Source: Diplosphaera chodatii
Taxonomy: Eukaryota > Chlorophyta > Trebouxiophyceae > Prasiolales > Stichococcaceae
Assembly (NCBI GenBank): GCA_032358165.1
Contig: JAALGY010000023.1
Coordinates: forward strand, 2,170,001 to 2,234,000
Length of the DNA stretch: 64,000 nt
Direction: 5' to 3'
In this document: one piece after another, positions 33,899-47,036 of the stretch
Layout of the letters: every line of letters starts with the position of its first letter
Numbering within the stretch: the stretch's first letter is position 1
Translations under genes and position numbers: made by a program
Notes under the pieces: generated by a model
Databases searched by the model: none
Seen by the model: the letters and a program-made list of their open reading frames with translations, nothing else
Told to the model about the DNA's origin: nothing

Positions 33899-34053
33899 GG
33901 CCGCTGCACCCCGCCACCTGTGGTCTGCAGGGTCGATGCCGCGCCTCAGTGAGCCCACGCCCCACCTGCGTGGCGCGCTGGTGCATGCCTCACTGTCCTG
34001 CCAAGCCAGGCGACGGCGTGAGTGCACAGCAGCCCGCATGTCAGGGCCACTGG

Positions 34054-37000
34054 ATGACAAGCACGTGGCATGTGGTGTGCAGGGCCCAGCGAGCGCAAGC
34101 GCAGAAAGCATCAAAGGTAGCACAGCCCCCTGTGACGGTGCTGTACGCATCACAGACAGGCACAGCACAAGAGATAGCGCGTTCGATACAGGCAACATCT
34201 GGGCAGCATGGCATCAAGTCGCAGGTACGACTTATGTTTTGTAACACTGTCAGCCCTTGCACTCCTGCTTCCCCAGCTGGTGTGGATTTGGCTTCCTCAA
34301 ATCTGAGCAAGTCGGCCACTCAGATCTTGCAGACATCCAAGACCTGGCTTGCGTAGGTGATGTCGTGCAATGAGCTAGGGTGGGAGGGACTTTCATCTGG
34401 GAAGACGCCGGTGGTCGTATTAGTAGCATCATCCACAGGCGATGGTGACCCGCCCGACAATGCCGCCAAGTTTTATGCAACCATGAAGTGCGCCTCTGCT
34501 GCATTGCTCGCCAACCTGTTGTTGGCCGGCAGTGCTTGTTCTTTTTGTGCTTGCCTGGACAGATGCCAGTGAAACTGCCAAAGCACCTTGTGTCAGTGTC
34601 TGCACCTGGCAGGTGTCATCAAACTATTGCTAAATGCAGTCTCATGACCTTGACTTTATTTCAGCAATACAGTTACATCTTGCAGCAGGAAGTGTCAGAA
34701 GGTGGCGCTTTTTTTCTCACTAGTCTGACTGCATTCTTCGCAGGCGGCGGACACAGGAGAAGGGCCAGCTGGAGGGCATCAGCATCACTGTCCTGGGCCT
34801 GGGAGACTCCAACTACACGCGCTTCTGCGCAGTGCCCCGCACCTTCCGGAACCGCCTTGCTGAGCTGGGCGCATCGCCCTTCTACAAGGTGACAGCATCT
34901 ACTGCACCTGCAGCTTCAGGGGCTGCCGTGCCATTGACAGCGTGCTCCTGTCGTCGAGAACATCGACTCTGCAGGCTGAGGCGCTGGTTAAATACATGAA
35001 CAATTTGTTTGATGGTCATCAGTGCTGTGTGTTCGTCATGCATGCACTACCACACTGCCCGATGCTTGCAGGCTGCGGACTGCGATGAAGTGGACGGCTT
35101 GGAGGACGCCATTGACGAGTGGGTTGATGGCCTTTGGCCGCAGCTGAAGCAGCAGCTGGATGCGCGCCTGTCAGACGGCAAGCCGCAGGTACAGCATCAC
35201 CAGGCCCTGCAAGTGCGTGCTTGCATGCTATGGAGCTGCCAGGCTGCCTTTGATCCTGCCTGACTGCTTGCATCTGGCCGCTGGGCTGAGCAGCACCTGC
35301 TCCCTGATTGTTTCGCGGAATGCTGCAGATGCTGAACGGCAGTGCAAAGCCCGAGGCGCAGCTTGGGGCGGCAGCGCAGCCCAAGCCCGCAGCGGCCAAC
35401 AGCAACCTGGATGGCGTGCCTCCCCTTCCAGCTTGCCGCGTGCGTCTCATTTGGGAGGAGGATGCTGGGCGAGCAGCGCAGGTGCAACTTCAGACCATTG
35501 CTCCGCCAAGTCGAGTTGTGACACTGCTCTCTTTCCTCCATTGCTTTGCCATGGTGGCTCTTGTAACGTAGGCGTCTGTACCAATGTAAATTAGCTGCCG
35601 CACTCACAGGCCTGCGCTGACACCGCTTGCTGTCTGGCATTGCATACGCATTCATGAGGCTATCTGTGAGAATACAAGCAAACCCTGTGCTGATGCTGTG
35701 CTCTCGAAACAACATTGGGCCTCTGCACTACAGTGCTGATATTGCTCCAGGTGTCGTCAGCAGAGCGGGCGCATCCAACCGATGCCGAGCTGGGTCACCA
35801 CGACACTGCTGGTCTGTACTCTCGGGAGGCGCCCTTCTGGGCACGCGTCGCAGAGGCCAGCGTCATGACGGCGCCTGACAGCGACCGGCGGGTGAGCGCC
35901 TGTCTGCGATGTCTTCTGCAGTGCTGGAACATGGTGGTCTGCAGTGCTAGGACATGACCTACCATGTCCACCTATCGTCATGATAAGGTTGGAGGTCGTT
36001 CGTGCAGGTGCTGCACCTGGGCATGGACATTGCGGGTAGCGGGATGCGGTACAGCCCGGGCGACTCCATTGGTGTTGTTGCACAGGTCTGCCAGTCGTGT
36101 CGAAGAACCAGGGTGTAGGAACTCTTTTCAGGCCTGACGTCAACATTGCAACTGACAGTTGCAGTCGGTCCATAAGACGCACCTGCCTGATGATAGAACG
36201 ACGAGGCCCTGGTGGACGGACTGCTAGAGCGGCTGGGCGCGGGCGGCGGGCGCGTGTTCAGCGTCGCGCCCACACCCTCGCCAGATGGCCCCGCCGCAGA
36301 GGACGGCAGCAACAGTCGCCTGCTGGAGCACCTCGGCTGGCCGTGCACCCTGCGCATGGCGCTGCTGGTGCGAGCATCAGGCACTGTATGCAGATCACAC
36401 TGGCACCAATGCAACGCATGTCTTGCATGCATTCAATGGTCACCTCTGTCTTGAGCATGCTTACAGGGAGCGATAGGACTGGTTTTGCTTGTTGCATGCT
36501 CCAGCAGCTGTGGGCTCCGATGTGGCTGACCATGCTGGGACATGGTGTGATGCAGCGGGGGTGCGACCTGACGGGCGTGCCGCGCAAGTCGCTGCTGCGC
36601 CTGCTGGGCGAGCACTGCTCCGATGCGGGCGAGCGCGACGCGCTGCTGCACCTGTCCTCCCGCGGCGGCCGTGACGCGTACAATGCCCAGGTGTGACGTC
36701 GAATTGTTGCATCATGCGGTGAGCACGCGCAGGCATCCATGCGTCGCAAGCATACCACAGCTCAGGGGACAGAGAACAAGCATCCACCTGGCTGATGTCG
36801 CAGCTGATGTCTCTGGGCTGCCGCTGACCAGGTGCGGGACAGCAGTCCATCGCTGCTGGACCTGCTGCAGAGGTACCCCAGCTGCGCGCCGCCGCTGGAC
36901 GCGCTGCTGGATGCACTGCCCGCGCTGGCACCGCGCCTGTACTCCATCGCCAGTTCCCCCCTGCAGCAGCCTGAGCAGGTGCCGTCGAATGCTTGGTGCC

Positions 37001-38424
37001 CGTTCTATCGAGGCGAAGTCAAAGACAAGGTCTTGCTGTTTCTGCTGGCATCCGTTCAGGACTCTGGCACCATGCTGTCAGGACATTGCATTGACGTTTG
37101 TCTGAAACCTGTTGTCCAGGTGGACGTGGCTTTCTCGGTGGTGCGCATGGAGACGCCGTACGGCATCAAGCGCGGGGTGGCCACCAGCTGGCTGGACCGC
37201 CTGGTTGCGCCGCTGACGGGGCCGCTGGCGGCACCCGACCCTGCACTCGTCAAGGCATCAGATGATACGCTGCGCGTACCGGTGCGCGGCTGTAGCTGCT
37301 CACCTCCAAGTTGTGGCGTAACCGGTGATTGATGGACGCCGTGCTCATGTTATCGTGCCCTCGCTGCTGATGCGACTCTGCAGGTGAAGTACGCTGCCGC
37401 TCACCCTGCATACTGCAACCCACAGCGTCAAAAGTGTGTTAAGATTTCGACGGAGTTTCTGTTGCTCTGCTGCAGGTCTTTCTGCGCAGCGGCGGTGCCT
37501 TCCGCCCGCCGTCTGACCTCAGCAAGCCAGTGATCTTCATCGGACCTGGCACCGGCATTGCGCCCTTCAGGTAAAGCCTTAGCTGGACGGCACTGTTCTA
37601 TCGATTGCAGTTACAGCATGCCAAACACTGTAGTGTGATGCCTGTGCATAGCTGTCCCTCCCAATCCGCCCGGCAGAATGTCAATAATCTCTATGGGGTT
37701 TTTTTGCAGGGGGTTCCTGCAGCATCGGCGCTCACAGCTGTCAGAGTTTGCTGGGGTGCCTGGCGAGGCATGGCTGTTCTTCGGCTGCCGCCGGCCTGAG
37801 GAGGACTATCTATACCGGCAGGAGTTTGGGGAGTTTGCCGCAGATGGCACGCTCACACAGCTACATGTCGCCTTCTCTCGAGCCCAGGTGTGCAGCAACT
37901 CACCTTGGCGTGTGCAGCTGAAGGCTTTCATTGTGTGTACCGTTTTGCATGATCACTGCGCCAACCCTCCAACGTGCTTGCTGGGGCGTGAGCGCAGGCG
38001 GAGAAGGTGTATGTGCAGCACCTGATGCGGGAGCAGGGCGCAGCGCTGGCACCGCTGCTGTTGCAGCAGGGGGGCTCGGTGTTTGTGTGCGGTGACGGCG
38101 CCGCCATGGCCCGCGATGTGCAGGTGCAGTACACTCACTGCTGACATATGTGTTTGACTTGTCACCTTTGCTGAAGTGCCCACCGCATGTTGCGCTGCAG
38201 CACCCACTTTGCGGGATGCTGCCCTTCCATTTGTATGGCGCGGTGAACATGGCCAAGTCGTCGGGGCTCGACTGCTCAAAGTAGCTTTGATGATCATTTT
38301 GCTGGTGCAGGTCGCTCTCACTGACGTCTTGGCACAACATGGTGGCCTGTCTGCCGAGGAGGCAGCTGCTGCGCTGGCTCAGATGGCATCCGAGAAGCGT
38401 TACGTTCGGGACATCTGGTCATGA
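34054..38424 (+). CDS. MTRR: Methionine synthase reductase (MTRR), diflavin reductase
   Basis: MTRR passes electrons from NADPH through FAD and FMN to reactivate oxidised cobalamin on B12-dependent methionine synthase. The first exon, 34054-34224, ends after [20 protein letters not shown], the FMN phosphate loop. [20 protein letters not shown] and [15 protein letters not shown] complete the flavodoxin domain. The connecting/FAD domain has [31 protein letters not shown] and [13 protein letters not shown] (RxYS FAD motif, about 36930), then [14 protein letters not shown]. The NADPH domain has [13 protein letters not shown] (about 37530) joined to [13 protein letters not shown], then [19 protein letters not shown] and [18 protein letters not shown]. 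The C-terminus [12 protein letters not shown] with its terminal Trp-Ser matches MTRR (EEKRYLQDIWS) better than P450 reductase or NDOR1. About 17 exons; the start Met is the least certain part. Confidence 0.92.
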
Positions 38425-38776
38425 GCTGGTGGTTCTACGGTACTTTGTCATTTTCAGCTAGGTCGGTGGAAAAGAGTTTACGGTAACTACCTTCGTTCTG
38501 TCAGGGGGTCAGAAGCGCTGATGGCCACGCCATCACAGCAGAGCGCTGGATTTGCACCATTCAGTCGCACAAATTACAGATGCCTGATGTCATTGTTGTA
38601 CAAGGGAGTGGCCCAGAACTAGGCTTCGAGACTTGGATGCCTAAAAAAAGAAAGCAAAACGCCATTTGAAAGAACCACACCATGCCGTTCCCGCATACAC
38701 CTGTTTCGTGTTGACATCAGCTAAGCTACCACACGTGCTGACAAATTGCTATCGAAACTCAGCATCAGAGCGGTCA
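38425..38776. other. Convergent spacer between MTRR and TraB genes
   Basis: It holds both 3' UTRs. The reverse complement has TGTAA at 38578-38574, about 200 bases past the TraB stop, a possible polyadenylation signal. No gene was seen. Confidence 0.45.
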
Positions 38777-40293
38777 TCAGGGTTCCAGCTGGTTCCACCG
38801 CTCTTCAATGCCGTCTAAGTGTGCCAGTCCCACCACTGCAACCACCTTGCCCTCAAGCACGCGAAGCTGCTCCACAAGATAATCATCTCGCTCGTCAACC
38901 AGGACGGAGGCTAGCTGCGGGCTGTTCTGGCGCAGGTGGTCCCGCATGGCAGTTGCCGCTTTGCGCGTCTTCAGTGCCTCAATACGGTCGACCATCGCTC
39001 CATCGCTGCCATTTTGGGTCTTTGCTGTCTTTGTGTTCCCCATAGTCGTTGGCCCAGGCGCCATCAACAGTTTAATGAGATCCTGCACTTACAAGCTCAT
39101 GGTCAACAGCCAGAGCTGCCCCTGGGGCTGCTCAAATGTACTGTCGATATGTTCCTCACAGAGCACGTGCAGATGGGTGGAGTGCTCACCATGAAGCCTA
39201 TCCGTGATGCAATGCGAGAGCTAGTGATCTCAACCGGCCTGTCTCCAAACACTATTCTAGCTCGCACTGCCTGTGCTTCCTCTATTGCTGCCTTGAATTC
39301 ACCGCCTATTGAGCCACAACGCTTGACTCAGCAGCGTGCACCCGGTGTCAGTTGTGGCGTAGGTCATGACCACCGCGAATTGTCAAGCGACATCTGAGCA
39401 GTCCAATGCAGGCATCATGGCAGCAGAAAGTTCACCTGGCTCCATGCCAAGCATGCGCAGAGCCTGATACCTGCAAGTAACATTCAATGCCACATATTGT
39501 CACGAATTTCATCAGGCCTGTATGCAGCTGCATTGCGGAGCACAAAGTTCATCCATGCATCCGATGGTATGTCGTTGCTTACATGCCACCAACACCGAGT
39601 TTGACCAAATTGCCGCCCCATTGACGGCCAGGTATGAGCACGCCAGGCAGCGTACTCTGCATCCCATAGGCAGCATGCAGTCAGGTCAACTGTGCAACAG
39701 CCAAACTCGTGGCAGCTTCCAAGTTCTTGATAGAAAAAGTTCATCTTGAACCCACCCTGAGGAAGCCCAGCATGGATGCGCTCTCGCCGTTCTGCAGCCG
39801 CTCCGCTCTGCCTTCGTCAAGTTCGAGCAGGACAACATCTGGCTGCACGAGTCGTATGAGCTGCCGGACCTCGTCTGCTGACGCCTTTGATACGTGTGCC
39901 GTGCCTGCACCCGCCAAAGCATGCTTGCCCTCACATGGAAAGCTTGATGCGACACCACTCATGGCCCCCTGGATGCGGCGTACCCACAAGGTAGATTTCT
40001 GAGCCGGTCCGGAGGTTGCGGAGGTAACTTGTAGTTTCAGGGCTGCCGACTACCCGGGCGTCTGTGGGGAACGGCGCTGTGCTGAAATGCTGGTTGGCAT
40101 GACACCAGACGGAGTGCCTACTGCGCTGGAGGCCCGAGCGTGCACTGAAATGCTGGCACTGCGGCCTGAAGTTCAGCAGCGACACCGTGTGCAGACATCT
40201 GACATGTGGGCTGGATCTGCACGCCCCTGTATACGCCTGCAGGTACTGATTGCTGACCCACAGCGCACCGCTGAACCTGGCAACACCCAGCAT
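38777..40293 (-). CDS. TraB-domain (TRABD-like) protein, organelle-targeted
   Basis: TraB/PrgY-fold proteins in eukaryotes (TRABD, plant TRB1/TRB2) are membrane or organelle-contact proteins of unsettled enzymology. The start at 40293 (MLGVARFSGALWVSNQYLQ) begins a Ser/Arg/His-rich leader suggesting an organelle. SYLRNLRTGSEIYLV splices to GTAHVSKASADEVRQLI (about 39910), giving the signature E-I-Y-L-V-G-T-A-H-V-S. VQPDVVLLELDEGRAERL is the second conserved block. FKAAIEEAQAVRARIVFGDRPVEIT (split here as FKAAIEEAQAVRAR and IVFGDRPVEIT, about 39290-39230) is the middle block, and MRDHLRQNSPQLASVLVDER (about 38945) with VAVVGLAHLDGIEERW ends the domain. The conserved GxxH, ER and GxxHL residues thus appear in order. 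The stop is at 38777. Exon edges between 39740 and 39330 are approximate. Confidence 0.85.
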
Positions 40294-40834
40294 ACTTGAC
40301 CGCAAGACTACCGAATGGTCAAACGCCCTGAGGGTGAACGAGTGTCCAGAAATATCAGTACAGACCGTTTGAGGCGAACATGGCCTGGGATTCCTTGGCG
40401 CTATGGGAGACGCATGCAAGCACTGAAATCCCAGCACTTGGTAAGAATATATGGCTAATGCGTCGAGCAGCACCACAGTCAGGCAATGTCTCACTCACAC
40501 GGCGCACTTGTGATGCCAGCGGGTGATGCGTGTCTACTTGGCGCGCAGCAAGCGCATGTGAATCAGCCAGTCCTGCTCACTGCAGGGTGGGCAGCATTTG
40601 CTCACGGCAGGATTTTCGCCCGACCTGTATTTACCCACTGGCTGCAAGGCTTGTCACCAATGTGGCTTTGCAAATTGCACCGAACTCACTTTCGTTCCGT
40701 GCCATATGCTTTGAGTGCAAGCTTGCCGTAGCGTCAAGTCGCTCCAGTCAAGTTGCTGGTGCACAAAGCCCATGTGGTGTCGATAGGCAGATGTAGGCTG
40801 GGCATTCCGGCAGATTCGGTGGGCCCGGGCGACC
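40294..40834. other. Divergent intergenic spacer
   Basis: This lies between the starts of the TraB gene (-) and the FtsHi gene (+). Both products look organelle-targeted, so shared regulation is conceivable. No frame with conserved features was seen. Confidence 0.45.
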
Positions 40835-43800
40835 ATGCAGCCAGCGGCGCTGCGGCCGCCTGCTCAATGTCAGTGTGACTGGCGATGCAGCTCGGGACCT
40901 AGGCACGCCGTCAGAAGGCCACTCTCAGCTGCTTGCAGAGGCCTTGGCGCCGCCAACATCACAGCACCGCTCAGACGCAGCCACAGGCCCACATGTAGGG
41001 GTGTTTATGGCCTCTGGCGGCCGCGGACTACACAAACGTTGGCGCAACAGCCCCAGCAGCAGTCTGGCACAGAGGTGCATTGATGCGCAACATGTCAATG
41101 GGGAGGGACACCGCCTTGGCTTCAAGCATTGTTGTCGAAGGCCTTGTCACCTTGCGGAAGCGCTGGCTGATCCAGTCAATAACGGGCTGACGTAACTGCG
41201 TCAGGCATCATGGCGGCCATGTCCGCAGCATGCTCAGGAGCCTCCAGACAATCCGACATCTGGCAGGTATGGCGCAACCCATCAAGCGGTGGTCAGGCTC
41301 AGCCTGCTGTACAGCAGCGCTGATGGCTAGTGGATGTGCCGTTTGCAGGGCTTCAGACGGAGATGCGGACCCAGAGTGGCCGTCAGATGCCGAGGTGGGC
41401 TGTGTCCACCGCAATCTTGAACCCAGCTGCAAGTGTGTAAACCCGCTCTGTATGGTCCTTGAAGCTGCTCTGGTGCGATCATATAGCTGGATGCAATGGC
41501 CAACGACGTGGGTGTGGCCCCGCTTCTTGCTGCCGGTGTTGGTGTCATGGATGTAAAACGAGTATGGCACAAGCTTCAGGTGCACCCGCAGCATGTTTAC
41601 CATATAGTGCCTTCTTCGGCTGCCTTCAGTTGTTGTTGCACAGACACAAGCCTGACATGGAACACATGGGAACAAATTTGCAGGACCGCATCTTCTACGA
41701 CGACATTTTGCCGCCAACTGGAAGCCAACAGATCTCGTTTGCACGGCTGCTGCAATTGCTGCAAGATCGACGTGTCAAACGCATCACTATGCTGGCTGAT
41801 GGCAAGGTCGCCATCGTGGAGGTGAGGCACGGGCACTCCACTGTTGTCAGGCAAGACAAGGAAGCACAACAGCCAGGCTAAGCATGACTGTTCTCTGCAG
41901 GTGCCAGTTGAGGGCTTTGCTACTGACTGGACGAAGATGCGCTATGATCGCAATGACTTCGGGTGGGCTCTGCCACGGCAGTGACATCCATTCATATGCA
42001 TGCCGCACTGTTCAAGTTCAGTCGCCGCAAAGACTTCCATGGCCGAGGCATAGTGCATTTGCAGCATTTCGTATGGGCCGGAGGTGCCGGAGTGGAAGAT
42101 GGAAAAGCACCGGTTTTACTGCGAGCTGCCTGGTGACATCTGGGAGGACGGCTACTTCATGCAGCTGGTAAGCGGCAAGCCTAAAACAGCGTGGGTACTC
42201 CAGATGGCTGTGCTCACTCGCATCGAGAGCAGCACTATGCGGACGTGGGTGCATCAGTAGCATATGGGTGTACGCACTTGGGCCGGGCCCCATGCCATGG
42301 TCACAACAGTTACAGCTGCGATGCCCCTCAGCAGAGACGCGCAGGCATGTGCATGTGCATGTGCTTGGCAGACTTTGGACGGTCTGTGAAGCCTGCTTGG
42401 GTGAAGGTGCTGACCCTGCAGGCATTGTCACGGCTACAGGTGAAGATGGCACAGCCGTACAGAGATGAGGAGGGGCGCTGCCCATATGACATGCTGCTGC
42501 GCGAGGGCCAGGTCCACTGTGAACTCAGTGTGGTGGATCCCAGCAACCAGTACGCCCCTAAACTCACTGTGTGGCCTGTCCTTCTCGTGCCGTAGTCAGA
42601 TGCTTGCCGTCAGTAGCTGAGCATGATCTGCATGGCCTAATGCTATCATCAGTTGAGTACACTGCGTCTGACCAGCACACCACTTGTGTCGCAGGTCCGT
42701 CTGGCTGAACCAGTACGCACGGCAGTTCATCCCTATCATTGCGCTGCTTGTGCTTCGCGGCTTTGTGGGCGTCGGCGGCTGGGTAGTCTCCAAGTGCGCT
42801 GCTTGTGGATGACATGGTTTCACCATGATGTCATGTCGCTGGCATGCCTGCTACAACAAGCCAGGCCTGTCACATGCGCTGCATTGCAGCCTTGTGGGGA
42901 TCCCTCCGACAGTCTGCTGGTGGGGTCGGCAGGTTCTCCAAGAAGAAGGATGCGATGACGGAGATGGCCGAGGAGCTGGGTGCGCACCGCGCCAAGGAGT
43001 TCAACGTGGGCGTCAACCCCAACAAGCTGGGTGGGTGCCCCTGTGCGGCAAGGCCAAAGCAGGATGAAAGGCACCTTTGGAAGCGCGAGGAAGAGTTGTC
43101 CTGTGGAAACCTGTCAAGGAGCGCTCTTGCACCGCACATCTCTGATCGATGTGCACGACAGCCGAGGCATCGCGCCAAGTACAGCATGTCACACCCGTCG
43201 CAGGCGTGAAGTACTCGGATGTGGCGGGCATCGACAAGGTCAAGGGCGACATCCAGGTCGCCATGGACATGCTGATGGGGGCGCCGGCCTTCCGGGCCAT
43301 GGGCGCCCGCCCCTTCAGGGTGCGCACCCACGCCTAAGCAGCATCATAGCACCCAACAGCAGATGCATTCTGATTCACGCATGCACAGACGCTCCCTGCA
43401 CTTGTGCCGGGCGTCATCTTGTCACGCTGCCGTCCATCGCAAGTGAAGCTTGTCTTGTACTACGGATTTCCACAGGGCATCCTGCTGGAGGGGCCGCCCG
43501 GCACTGGCAAGACCTACCTGGCCAAGGCCATGGCCGGCGAGTCGGGCGTGCCCTTCTTCAGCGCGAATGGCGCAGAGTTCGTCGAGATGTTTCAGGGCAT
43601 TGCTGCGGCGCGCATCCGCTCGCTGTTTCGCGCAGCACGCAAAGTGGCGCCCTCCATTCTTTTCATTGGTGGGTGCTTTGAGCAGACTGTAGACCCCTCC
43701 CACCTGCAAGAAGACGCATTGAGATGTCGCTACACTATGGAGCTTAGAGACACATCTTCAGCAGCGCGTGGTGTCGACATGACCATGAGCAGGCCCTGCT

Positions 43801-46800
43801 GCATGGCTGATGGATTTTGCTTCCTGCATTGTGCTGCAGACGAGATTGATGCCATCGGCAAGGCCAGAGGCAGCGGCTTTGACAGCGGCAGCCAGGAGCG
43901 GGAGCAGGGCCTGCTGCAGCTGCTGACCGAGATGGACGGCTTCAAGCGGGACGACCAGGTTTGACCATGCGCAATCCCCAAGTTCTGCACTCACACTCGC
44001 TCCAACCTTGGGACCCATGATTTTCGTTGGCTCGACTGTCAGCAGCCGGTCATACAGGTCCACACAGTGAAGAAGAGGCGCTGGTACTATGCAGTGCTTG
44101 CTGATGTGCAGGTCCTCGTGATTGGCGCGACCAACCGTGCGTCAGCGCTGGACGACGCCCTGCTGCGGCCAGGCCGCTTCGACCGCCGCATCTACATGGG
44201 CAACCCCTCTGCTTCGAACCGCTTCCGCATCCTCCAGGTGCTCCTGCTGCACCTCGCTGCTGCCTGCGCTGGGCACCTGCAGCACAGCCGACCTGCATAG
44301 GCATGACCATCCAATCGACGGTAGCGACATTGTGGTCTGTGTGTACACTAAGGGGTGTGCTGTGCAGGTGCATGCGCGCAACAAGCCGATTGACAGGGCG
44401 GGCAACGCAGAGCACGAGGAGGACGCGCTGCTGCACAAGGTCGCTGAGCTGGCTATAGGCTACTCTGGCGCGGAGCTGGCCAACCTGCTGAATGAGTCAG
44501 CCATTCTCGCGGTGCGTTCACCATGTCGGGGTTGCGATACCCTCGTCTTCACATGCTTCCGTTATTGTAAGCCCGATTTATAGTAGGGGTGACCGCACAT
44601 CCCCCAGCACAACTGCGAAACTCCCAAAGGACGTCCTGCAAAATCTGCATGTTGCTGCAACAGGTGCGCCGTAGCCAGGCGCAGATTGACATGCCGATCG
44701 TGCTGGAGGCCATGGAGAAGATCAAGCTGGGGCTGCGGCACCAGCCGCTGCCGCCATCAGACGCCAAGCGGCGCATGGCCTCCCTGCTGGCGGCCCGTGC
44801 GGTGAGCACTGCTCATGTGCTAGCCTGCCAACATCTACTGCGCAGCGCTTTGTCATGCATGGGCCAAGTGAGTTTGAGGAAGGCAGCGTGTGCAGACTTA
44901 AACCCGCTGCTGCTAGGTGGCGCTGACGCTCACCCCCGGCATCCCACCGATTGAGCACATCACCATCCTGCCGCGCGGAGGCGTGCAGAGCCGAGTCCTG
45001 TTCACCCCTGTGGTGAGCTGCCCGTGCAACACGCCCCTGTTCATGCCCCCAGGCACCACACAGTCGCTGGAAGTGTGTGTGATGCACATGCTTACATCGT
45101 CAGCGTGTGACTCAAAGGGTTGCAATCCACAGAAGATCAGTGACCCACCCGCAGGAGTCGGGCAGCCAGCAGGCTGGCGTGACCTACAGAGCGCGCAGCA
45201 CGGCGGGTCAGACGCAGAGCGTGTTCGACTACATGTGCCGGCTGCTGGTGCCGCTCTGTGCCGCACGCGCTGCGGAGGAAGTGCTGTACGGCCGAGACAG
45301 CATGACGCTGTCAACAGCGAGCGAGGTGCGGAGCTCTGTGCTGAGCCTTAGTTGTCCAGACTGAGAAGGGCTGCATGGCTAGAAAGAGAAGCATGCAGAT
45401 CAACCTGCAGCGCAACTGGTTAGTTAGAGTGTATGCCTGGCACTTCGGCAGGCGTGGCACGTAGGGCTGACTTTTATTTGTGCTGCACTTGCCAGATGTC
45501 GAGGGCAGTGGACCTGGCGCAGTTCATGGTCAAAGCGTCCACATTGCACCCAGCATTCCGACAGTCGTCCATGCTGTATGGCATGGAGATGGGCGGCTGG
45601 GAGGACCCCACCACTCAGGTGCAGTCCCTTGTCGCTCTGCAGGATGATTCCGTCTTGTCGGCTCTGCTTACAGTGTGCACTGCTGCGGGGGAGAGCGCTC
45701 CAGAACTGCGGCAGCACCTGTCGAGACTGGCGTCATCCTGCGCTGCTACACTTACAGGGCCTGGAGCCGACGTTCGAGCCACTCATACAGCAGCTGCTGG
45801 ATGTCACGTACACGCGAGCGGTTGCCATCATGCAGTCACAGCGGGAGACTGTGGGCATCATCACCGAGGAGATGCTGTCCAACAGGTGACTGCATTCAGC
45901 TGCACATCGAATTTAGAAGGTCTGTCACAAATCATGCAGGTGCATGTTTGTCCATGGGCTTTCACCATCAAGAATGGGTCTGCCTGAGATGTTTCATGTG
46001 TCCTGTGGAACATCAGCAGCAAGAACGAGCTCGCCTCCAACGAAGCGGCTGGGGGGCAGTAATCACGAAACCACTCTAACACTGTTCCGCCATGCACAGG
46101 GATGAGCAGGTCAGTGGTGCGCGCATCCGCGAGCTCGTCGACTCCCAGCCGCCCGCGGGCCTGGACCCCACTACAGAGCAGCTCCTTGCGGAGCAACAAC
46201 AGCAGCCGCAGGTGCAGGACCTCGAAGCACCTTCGCAAGTGGGCGGTATTGCTGCCACCCATAGGCACTGTTCGGACAAGCGCCAATGTTGGAGCGTGTC
46301 TGCACAGGTGACAACTGCGGGCGAAGCCAGCTTCCGAATGGGGGCAGGCAGCAGCGGCGAAGCCACCTTCCAGCAGCCAGTGGTGAGATTGACTAACCAA
46401 ACCAAGGACATTTTCACTGTTCCAGCTCGTGCTCCATGCAAAGTTGGGCTGCACCTCACATCATCAAGCCGAGGCCGTATGATGTCATGTTACAGCTGGA
46501 GTCTTCAGACGATGCCCTACGGCAAGCGGCAGAGGTCATTGTTGGTCGGCTAGAGGCCAGGGACTTGACCGGCGGCAGGCCGCGCTCCGAGCTGGTGCGG
46601 CACTCTGACCTGTCAGCTCACTAGTGCGGACAGCCATTGGTAATGCTGGCTGGCCAATGGCCGGAAAGCTTGCAGGAGCTTATGCACGTGACGCTGTTCC
46701 AACCGACCTAGATTGAGATGCGCCATGCTGGCTGTCAGTCATCAAAGCTGCGGGAACGAGAGACTTTATGCAAACGCAGGTGCGGGAGCAGATGCAGAGA

Positions 46801-46950
46801 CTCGAGGAGCGTGAGGCCGCCGCCTTGGAGTATGCAGCATCCAGCAACGGCGCGCCCTTCCCGCCGCCCCCAGTCGATGAGCCGGACTGGGAGGGCATGC
46901 TCCTGGAGCAGTGGGTGCCGCGCCGGGATGTCATCGAGATCCACGGTTGA
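40835..46950 (+). CDS. FTSHI: FtsH-like AAA ATPase without protease site (FtsHi), chloroplast
   Basis: In plants, FtsHi proteins form a membrane AAA complex with Ycf2 that pulls preproteins through the inner envelope. The frame at 40835 ([13 protein letters not shown]) is Ala/Arg/Ser-rich, a likely transit peptide. An N-domain follows ([33 protein letters not shown], then [15 protein letters not shown]) and a membrane span [20 protein letters not shown] (about 42730). The AAA core has [16 protein letters not shown], Walker [21 protein letters not shown] (about 43485), Walker [19 protein letters not shown] and the arginine finger region [36 protein letters not shown] is the sensor-2 helix. Where FtsH has the HEAGH zinc site, this protein reads [22 protein letters not shown], with no histidine. 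The third zinc ligand region reads TASE in place of ASND. A coiled C-terminal extension ends RDVIEIHG. Confidence 0.88.
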
Positions 46951-47036
46951 CAGCACTTTTGTAGCTTGGCTCAGGCATCTGAAATGCGTCTGTGACCATC
47001 CAGGCTAGCCACTGGCACGCACAATTTTGGATGTTT

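Noticed and set aside
33398..34198. 266-residue minus-strand frame opposite the Q/P-rich gene
   Set aside because: It is the antisense shadow of CAG-rich coding sequence and has no recognisable domain.
34054..38424. Alternative call as NADPH-cytochrome P450 reductase or NDOR1/Tah18
   Set aside because: The [15 protein letters not shown] junction and the [10 protein letters not shown] end match methionine synthase reductase better; there is no N-terminal membrane anchor of P450 reductase.
40835..46950. Active FtsH metalloprotease
   Set aside because: No HExxH motif is found in any frame between the AAA domain and LTPGIPP; the exon structure leaves no room for it except an unseen extra exon.
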